From: Scatophagus argus
Taxonomy: Eukaryota > Chordata > Actinopteri > Scatophagidae
DNA length: 64,000 bases
Direction: 5' to 3'
Assembly: GCF_020382885.2 (NCBI RefSeq)
Contig: NC_058496.1
Coordinates: 4,022,501 to 4,086,500 of the forward strand
Under the pieces are notes generated by a model, which saw only the letters and a list, made by a program, of their open reading frames with translations, was not told the origin of the DNA and made no database searches. Every line of letters begins with the position of its first letter. Position 1 is the stretch's first letter. Positions 56,701 to 64,000 of this stretch are shown here, piece after piece. Both the position numbers and the translations under genes were made by a program.

Positions 56701-59608
56701 CAGGTAGAACAGTTGAATACTGAGGCCGCGCTGCTGAGCGTGTCAAATCTTAAGGAATAATGTTTATGAATCCCTCCTTTCTTTAGGTGCACTTGGGTTC
56801 TGTGGAGCTCCAGCCAGCCCCAGATGCTCTAGAGCTGAACCGAGAGATGATTGGCCAGTCTTTAAAGCGCAGTACGGACCTGGAATTAGACAACTGCAAG
56901 CTGTTGGAGGAAAATCACAGACTGAAACGGGAGCACCAGAGAATACTTCGAGAGTAAGCATAAGGACAAAAGCAGCCCAGTGTTTTTTGTTGATGGATTG
57001 AAATGTGTGTTTATGAAAGAATATGAGATGGAGAACAAATGTGGAGTTCAAATGGAAAATACCACCAGAGAATCTAATTATTTTCTTTAGATGTTCAGTG
57101 CTGGTATTTCTTTTGGTTGTCTTGTTTGCATGCAAGCTCTCTTTGCTTTTTAAGTCACACTGCCAGCTGTTTATATGCACAGCCATCACCCAGTATGACA
57201 TCATCACCGGTCGACCATGTGAGAGGGCTCCACCCAGCTCTCTGGAAACTAATTTCAAATGATTCACTTCTTTGTCTTTCATTTAATATATCCCTGGTGC
57301 TACTTTTCAAATATTTTTGTGTAATTGTTTGTTGTTCACTTCTTGACTTTTGTTCGTGCAGGATGGAACCATCAGTATCAGCCTTAGCAATTCTTCTCGA
57401 AAAAGAATAGTGTCCTCGACCTTTTAAACCTTCAGTGCGGAACTTTTGTGTCCCCTTCTGGAAGTGAAAATAATTACACAAACAGTGCTGACGTCCTTAT
57501 GATGCCACAAGCTCCATCCCTGTTTGCTCTAGCCGACTCCGTCGCTACCATCACTCCCCTTTCAGCTCTGGCAAACGAGTATTTGCAGGTTCACGTAAAA
57601 CGCACATCACTAACAGTGTGCTAGTGTGGGAAAGTTGCCACATGCTCAATTTATATATTAAAGTACCGTGCTGCAGAAACAAGTATTTGTCTGTGTACAA
57701 GTGCACGCACGTACGAGCGGGAGTCTGTTTGCTTGCTGAATGTTGTTGTTTTGATTTTTTTGCATTGGTGTCATTGGTGTTTTTCCTCACCAGGCTGGAG
57801 CAGCAGGTTCAGGATAAGGAGACCTTGGAGGGGGAGCTGTACTCACGTTTTGTCAGGGTGCTGAACGAGAAGAAGGCCAAGATCAGAGGCCTTCAGGATG
57901 CTCTCCAGCAGCTCCAACAGACGGATGACCGGCAGAGAGAAGAAGAGGAGGGGGGGAACAGGTCAGCGTGACTTCCTGCAATTCTGTGATGCTCAAGTTA
58001 GCTTTGCTACTTTAACATGCAGGCCAACCAGCCTAATACAGGGTACTGTCATCAGACGTCTGGCTTAGTTTGTAAATTTAGTTTAATCTGTAAATTGAAT
58101 AATGCTTATACTTAAATGTAAGACAGATAAAAACAGCTAGTTGTCATTATTAATTTTATGCATGTATGTATGAAGATGGAACCTCCAGATGTTTGGCATT
58201 GCACTCGGAATGCTGTATGAAGAGTAAATCCAAACAGGTCAGCACAGTGCAATCACATGTGTATATGTGTGAGCCACACCTTTGGCTTCCGCTGAACGCA
58301 GACGGTGGCTAATATGTTTTTTTAAAAGCCTGTGTTATATCTTGCGTCATTGCAGGCCGCAGCGTACAGATGGAAGACTTTACTCATAATCTCTGCTCAT
58401 GTGTCTGGCTTTGCGATTATCCCTTGTGGTCAATAATTTAAAAAATTGAAAGATGATTACCCAAAGGTTTTACCAGCAAAGTAAAACGAGATGCTGTATT
58501 TTCTAAAGCATATTCACAGATTAAGTCAGTTTTTCCTCTTTGTTTTTCCACATGCTGATTTTTTCAACATGAAACACTTTCTCTACTTCTGTTAAACTTT
58601 GTCATCTGCTTTAGTGTCAATGACACAACACGTGGTGAAGATGACAGCCAGGACAGAAGAGAGGAGACAATTCAGAGCATCCGTCCATCTCAGGAGCCAA
58701 CCATCCTCATCACAGGTGTGTGCGCGTGTTGAAATGCAAAAAAGTTTAATCTTTGCCTGCATCGGTATGTTGCAAAAGCAATATTAGCACTAACCAGTTT
58801 AAAACATTCCCTGTGCCTGTCTTTAGAAGCTTCTTCTTTTGATGTAATTTATTTAAGACTTTATATAGATAAAATAATCCCTTATTAGTCCCACAAGGGA
58901 GAAATTTACAAATGTATTATTTATTTATTATAGGTTAGCTTTATAGAAATCAACTGTTACTGTCACGCACCATCACACACATTGTTCTATTGTTGCACAT
59001 GCACGTGCATCATGTTTTGGTCGAGCAGGGCGCACAAGTATTGAACATGGCAAGTATTCGCCCATCCCTGGACCCGTCGTGACGTCATCGATCGTGACAT
59101 GACTCAGTTTTGACGCACACCTTCAAGTGAAACTTAGGCTTTCCTTGAACTGATTTTACTGTCCCATAAACTTAACCATTGAATGTAATTGATTATGTAA
59201 GTGGGGGGGGGGGGTTAACATAGACTTAAAAGCACACACAAGCAGAGAGTATACCCTCGGGTAGCCGGGTTCTGGGAAACATTTGTCCGTGAGTCATAAA
59301 CCCACCCAGTGAAGTCTGCTGTGATTGCTTCAACACGGCCAGCCATGAGGTGGTCTTCCCTTTCCTGCATCATGCAGAGCAGGCGTGATGTCACATCTGC
59401 TGAGTCATAACCCACCCCAAGTGCTACAGGGCTGCAATCTGCTGGGATAACCCACTGATCGTGCTCTCAATGGCCGTGTTTGTGTTCGGAGCCAAACTCA
59501 AGCCCCCTCTGAGAGGATCATACAGTTGCAAAACACACTGACGTTATAGTGGCTTCAGCAGGTTCTGTTGTTTGGTTTTTATTTTTCTGTGCTTTCTCTC
59601 ACCGACAG

Positions 59609-59640
<32 letters not shown>

Positions 59641-61714
59641 ACGTACGCACGCCTCCTCCCCTCTTTCTCCCCGCCTGGCCTCAGTGAAGACGGATGGAGG
59701 TCGTACATTGAGCAGAAAGGTTCTTGGCTCACACACTTTATTGTTCGCAGTCCAGAAGTGTTGTACAATGCTTTCTTTTGTTCTGTCAGTGAAAATTACC
59801 TCGCACTTATCTCTTATCTTTGTGCCTGAATGAATTTGTCCCTCTATTCTTTCCACATTGAGCTTTTTAACATTACAAGTGTGTATTCCAAAGTTGTTGT
59901 AGTATTTACACTAATTCAGCTGTCCAACAAATCATTCTCTGGGCGTTTCTCTCTTGGCCTTAAACACTGTGGTGGAAAGAAGCCATATATAATTGATGCC
60001 TAATGCATTGTTACTCCTTCTTGTTTATATTGTGCAGCCCTGCTCTGGTAACCCCAGCAACCAATTAATTTACAACCATCTGAGGGCAGAAATATACAGA
60101 CGATGAGCCATGACAATCTTTTGTTTATGAATTCAGTAAACATACAGTATGTAAACTTGGGTAAATTTGAGACCTTGCTGAAATTTGTTGTGTTCAATTT
60201 GTGTCCCCACCCATTTGGCTATTGCAAAATTTGAACCAAATCAGAAACGATGCACGCAACGACAAATTGATGCTTTATTTGCATTTAGAAATCTGCCCAA
60301 ACTTCATTAGCGTAGGGGTCTGCACAGCTCCCCTTTGACACGCTTGGCCCCAGTTAACCCTCATGCCTCGGGGTGTGTTTTCATATTGCTGACGCCTGAT
60401 AAGAGAGAGTAATGACAGAGCAGAATCTGAGACAAAAGAAGAAACTCTCTCTTTGTTCCCTCCAGGTTTTAGCATCTGATTGTGATGCATACAAAGCATA
60501 TCACTCACGCTCGGGTGACTGAAGATAAAGGAGATGTTGGAAGCAGGAGAATGAAATTAGCAGTGAAGCTGTATAACTTAAGGAATTGTGGTGTATATCA
60601 GAAGGAGTCAGTGCAAAGATGGAAGAAAGACGTGGATAAAAATGACAGAAACAATAACGCCACTTTGTGACTATCCACAGTAACATTAATTTCACCATCT
60701 TACTTACATGTTTATCCCCTGATCAGAGAGCCAATCAGGTCTTCTAAGTGTTTCCTTTCATCTAACACAACTGCTCAATCAGTCGATCTTTGAATTCAAA
60801 TGGGCTAGCAGCAGTGTTAAAGGGCAAACAGGTGTGTTTGTATGTCTGTCTGTATATATAAACGATTGTATCCCAGTGTGACTGGGCTTGTGTGGAATGC
60901 CAGATCTCTCTTCTCGATAAAGGTCCCAAGACTTTAGTTGTGGAGTTGTCCAGGTTTAACAAAGGTCATCTGAGGCCAGTGAGCCCTGAAACTGTAACAA
61001 ATGTGCCACAAATGACACTGATGGAGAATGAACTCTGCAAAGTAATGTCTAAGATGTGGAGAAAGTCATCGTGAGGCATTTGAGGAATTGTAGTCCAACA
61101 TTCAGAGGCCACTGTGAAGTAATATAATTAGTATGTTTGAGTTACAATAGAGATGATTGATTTTTCAAATTAACTTCCCTCATAGTGCTGGTATATCAGT
61201 GACATTAGTGACACAGTGCTTCATTATACGTGTAAAGGAAGTAATGTGGCGCCACATGGCCCACAGATCATGTTCTCCAGATGGAAGAGAACATGCTTGT
61301 TTGCTGGATGCCAGTAAAAATTACATCATTATAATTTTTCCTGAGTTGTATTACAAATATGAAATCTTTGCTGTCCAGTAATGTGAAAAATTTGTCTTTG
61401 TTTCCACCAGAAACATGCCATAAAAACAAACATTAAAAACATGCGTTCATCGTAAGACGGGCCACAAAATGCAGACATGCAATCTCAACATCTGTCAAAA
61501 TAACTACAATATGTATTTTTCATTCAGTCCTGTGTGGCTCTCTCTCTCTGTGTGTGTGTGTGCGCACGCTGTATGTGTATGTATATCATATCCAGGTCGT
61601 GATCTGGTGTGCCAGGGCATCTCTCTGGACCAGACTTTTTCTGATGATGAAGCCGAAGAACCGAGACGGAAGCGGATGTTATGTCGAACGCCAGAGTCTT
61701 ATGAGCAGGAATAA
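47776..61714 (+). CDS. xrcc4: DNA repair protein XRCC4 (293 aa, six coding exons)
   Basis: The coding exons are 47776-47914, 48673-48860, 56787-56953, 57794-57961, 58615-58715 and 61596-61714. Phases agree and give 293 codons plus TAA. The ATG follows an acceptor (TGCAG|GTC ATG). The globular head is residues 1-115 ([50 protein letters not shown]). The coiled-coil stalk is about 120-210 with [20 protein letters not shown] at 179-198, the conserved DNA ligase IV binding region. The tail is acidic, with a CK2-like SDDEAEE and a basic RRKR (278-281) suited to a nuclear signal. XRCC4 is the scaffold for ligase IV and the partner of XLF in non-homologous end joining in the nucleus. The tail is shorter than in human (336 aa). 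The donor after 57961 (GTCAGC) is weak. It is head to head with tmem167a. Confidence 0.95.
48257..48278. repeat. (GT)n microsatellite in xrcc4 intron
   Basis: 11 GT dinucleotides between the first two coding exons. Confidence 0.9.
50979..51033. mobile_element. MITE-like perfect inverted repeat (17-bp arms, 21-nt centre)
   Basis: TGTTACCACTAGGGATG at 50979-50995 pairs exactly with CATCCCTAGTGGTAACA at 51017-51033. The centre (AGGATACCGATTGGG) and arms recall the TAGGGATG...GATACC ends of small hAT-type non-autonomous elements common in vertebrates. It is in the large xrcc4 intron. Target-site duplication was not identified. Confidence 0.6.
54680..54702. repeat. (TG)n microsatellite in xrcc4 intron
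   Basis: About 11 TG dinucleotides. Confidence 0.9.
58871..58915 (+). repeat. Fragment of a common fish interspersed repeat
   Basis: AATAATCCCTTATTAGTCCC, then ACAAGGGAGAAATTTA, is the same family as the fragment at 1065-1125. It lies in the last xrcc4 coding intron. Confidence 0.45.
59201..59214. repeat. Poly-G run
   Basis: About 13 consecutive G in the intron before the last xrcc4 coding exon. Confidence 0.9.
59610..59639. repeat. (AC)n microsatellite with ACGT flank
   Basis: 14 AC dinucleotides followed by GTACGTACGC, in the intron before the last xrcc4 coding exon. Confidence 0.95.
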
Positions 61715-62435
61715 AATTGCAGGTTAGTCACATAGCAAAGCAATCGGTTCATCACCATATTTGGTGTCATAGTTGCTCTTGCCACTGATTCCCATGGATT
61801 ACTTACATTTTTAGTTCATGAAGCCATTCTGTGGAATCTCTCTTCATACGAGGACAAAACTTGTCATTGAGAGAGCTTAGATGGGAATATTGAAGAGAAA
61901 TTAAGATGGCTATGCTATGTGTTGCGGGTTAAGATTGCGAATGTGTCCAGTCTTTTTTCTCTTAAATAATGAGCTGTTCCTTGTGGGGCCCAAACCAGAG
62001 TTTTAAACAACAATGCTAGGAACAGCATTTAAAAGCTAGGTTTTATGGGCCTGTGAAACATTTTTCTCATTTCCCTCAAATTTCATTCACGACTTCTTTT
62101 CAGACAAATGTCTGAAAAACCACCACAGTAACAGATGTGGATTTTTATCTTCCACTCCTCCCATTAGAGAAGACTGACTCATCAGTTTGTCGTCATCATG
62201 GGTTGTTAGAGAAACAAACCACACGTTCACGCTTCCCAGCATCCAGCAGTGTCTGCTCTGGACTCTGCACATTTCTGTCTAATTATCTAACTGGTTTCCT
62301 TCATCTTACAGCATCGATTGCCTTTATCATCAAGGACGTACAGGACTCCTCCCGCAGAATCTGACCACAGTGCTGGTCTTGGCTGTGGAGATGGTCTCCA
62401 GATGCTAAAGAATAGTGTTGTCTCCTGCTAATAAA
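61715..62435 (+). other. xrcc4 3' UTR candidates, proximal form
   Basis: Just after the stop codon there is a donor (GCAG|GTTAGT, intron starting 61723), and at 62311 an acceptor (CATCTTACAG) precedes a segment ending with AATAAA at 62430-62435. The 3' UTR may therefore be spliced, or the intron may simply be retained. No protein is encoded. Confidence 0.35.
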
Positions 62436-63283
62436 TAGGATTAGTTAAATGCAAGCGGGATAGCTGGGTTATTTTCAAATATGCTTAGCAATAAAACCAA
62501 ATGACACAGTGATTTTTCACTGGTTAAACTCTACTGGTTTTCTCATGGGAGAGTTTAGATAACATTTCAATGGGTGTGAACATTCTAACATGACTTTATA
62601 AAGATGGACTCACTGGTGGGTCTGACAGAGTTTACGAGATTAATCAGCTTCTGTTAGTGTTTGGATTTTCAGAGGTGTCTCCCGAACATCCGGCTCAAAC
62701 ATACAATGTTGTGAGGTCTGTCCACGTTCAACAGCTGCTCGTTTTCTCATACTGAACTGACTCACTGCAACAGAATGACCAGTAGAATGAGCTTCCTGGA
62801 CTGCTTCCTTTTAAGACCACAAATGGACTCAAACTAGACATTACATCTATTTTACATGTAACTGCTACAAAATAAAAGTCTGAAAATCATACTGTAACAC
62901 ACAATATCAAGAGTCAGAAAATATACATATCAGTAATTTCACACAACCGTAACCTCTCCAGATTCATTCAGTAATATCAGTCTTCACTTGTCAGCATTTA
63001 TATTTGGGTTGTTGGTTGGCAATTAAGTAAAACTGAAAACTGCTGCAGTGAGTCACTTTGTCCATCTAAGCAATGACAGCAAGTTTTCAAGTTTTATTGA
63101 AGTGTTTCCCAAAGTGTGTCTGCTTGTTGAGGAATACAATATTACATTTAAAATGTGATGTTTCTTTTGTTTTTTGTTTTTTTTAAAGTTCAAATTAAAT
63201 ATTACCTGTAACTTTTTTCCCCTTTTCTCTCTATTCCTTTCTTGCTTTGCCCTACTTTGTCTCTTCTCTTCCCTCCTCCTCAG
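62436..63283. other. Non-coding DNA downstream of xrcc4
   Basis: Nothing recognised apart from the pyrimidine tract leading to the acceptor at 63283. Confidence 0.5.
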
Positions 63284-63615
63284 GGAATAGATGACATTCA
63301 GGACTTATCACGGTCAAAAGGCTTTCCTGATGAACATATTTTCCTGATCCTTACCCAGCTGTATGGCAGGCTACTTTTTATCAACCCTCACCTCGATACA
63401 CACAAGCAAGCAAACAGTGACGACCAGGCAACAGGGTCCTGGAAGTGTCCTTGGATTTGAAGCCAGGTTTGGTCCCAGATTGTGAAAGCCGTTTTCGGAA
63501 AGCCAGAACATGTTGCAGCCATCTGGTTTGCTTTAACTGTGACAATTACCTGCCACAGCTCTCATGAGAGACTCCCTGCTTGTTTCTCGTCTTCAATAAA
63601 TCAAAAGACGACCAA
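63284..63615 (+). other. Likely terminal exon, distal 3' UTR of xrcc4 or an unknown transcript
   Basis: A very strong acceptor (a long pyrimidine tract ending CCTCCTCCTCAG at 63272-63283) precedes this segment, and AATAAA is at 63595-63600. Joined to the donor after the xrcc4 stop codon, it would be a non-coding last exon. It also holds a 59-codon open frame (GIDDIQDLSRSKGF onward, ending at 63460) that does not resemble the human XRCC4 C-terminus as I recall it. Confidence 0.4.
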
Positions 63616-64000
63616 GTAAGGACGCTATCTCTTCCCCAATGCTCCAGACTGTGCGCCATTTGATGCTGCCATCAAGACATATCTAATGGTCATGTGAGAA
63701 CAGCCCTGCGCCCTGCAGTGCTTCTTCAGAAATGTGATGGTGTTTGCTGCTAATGACTGAATCTGGAGCGTGGAAGCAATTTCTCTCAAGAGTTTGCCCT
63801 GAGCTTGAATTTGGCTGCCAAGCCCCTCGGCTCTGGCTCTGTGTGAGACCGGAGAAAGAGTAACAACTACTGAGGGACAACAAGCTACACCCAGAAAGCA
63901 GGCTGTCACCAGCAAGGCACCGAAACTGCTTTGTTGCTGCTTATTCATCCTGTCTTGCTGATGTTTTCCTCCCTCTTTTCATTATGAAAATAAACTAGCG

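Larger units (their letters stand above)
48861..56786 (+). other. Large xrcc4 intron (7.9 kb)
   Basis: No internal gene is supported on either strand. It contains a MITE-like inverted repeat at 50979-51033, an AT palindrome at 53091-53111, (TG)n at 54680-54702 and a GT-rich stretch at 55818-55849. A 151-codon - strand frame at 55306-55761 has no recognisable motif. Confidence 0.7.

Noticed and set aside
1-64000. CRISPR arrays, operons, rRNA, tRNA or prokaryotic defence systems
   Set aside because: Intron-containing genes, microsatellites and eukaryotic transposon relics show this is vertebrate nuclear DNA. No spaced direct repeats or tRNA-like cloverleafs were seen.

Overview
This window is vertebrate nuclear DNA, almost certainly from a teleost fish, probably a percomorph. 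It is AT-rich, with short exons flanked by GT..AG introns, many (CA)n/(GT)n microsatellites, decayed Tc1-like and LINE fragments of kinds common in fish genomes, and genes whose translations match vertebrate alpha-arrestins, TMEM167A (kish-A) and XRCC4. All gene models were built by hand from splice signals, reading phase and family knowledge. No search or transcript evidence was available.

Region 1 (754-17415, + strand): a tandem array of four alpha-arrestin (ARRDC3-like) genes in one orientation. Three have six coding exons; the second has seven because of an extra 45-nt exon. The 61-nt and 257-nt exons and the intron phases are the same in all four, so they are segmental duplicates. Copies 1-3 end in a single PPxY motif (the WW-domain ligand used to recruit NEDD4-type ubiquitin ligases). 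Copy 4 has lost that tail and carries a small in-frame tandem duplication in its N-arrestin domain. A decayed exon of a fifth copy lies between copies 3 and 4. Tc1-like and LINE fragments lie between and inside the genes.

Region 2 (18-24 kb): non-coding DNA with large microsatellites, then an intact, intronless 680-codon piggyBac-derived transposase gene on the - strand with its acidic catalytic residues and C-terminal cysteine-rich domain present and its own TATA box.

Region 3 (24-38.7 kb): about 15 kb with no gene I can support. It contains microsatellites, fish repeat fragments, perfect hairpins and a good CTCF-type motif.

Region 4 (38.7-63.6 kb): two recognised genes arranged head to head, tmem167a on the - strand (start 43356) and xrcc4 on the + strand (start codon 47776), as I recall for TMEM167A/XRCC4 in human. 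All four coding exons of tmem167a (72 aa) and six coding exons of xrcc4 (293 aa) can be assembled. Just downstream of tmem167a, on the same strand, is a probable coding segment of an unrecognised gene that needs one frame change (38881-39837). The xrcc4 introns, about 7.9 kb for the largest, hold microsatellites and a MITE-like inverted repeat.

No prokaryotic-type system, CRISPR array, rRNA or tRNA was seen. The most interesting items are the diverging arrestin array with its tail-less fourth copy and exon relic, the intact piggyBac gene, and the unidentified frameshifted gene beside tmem167a.
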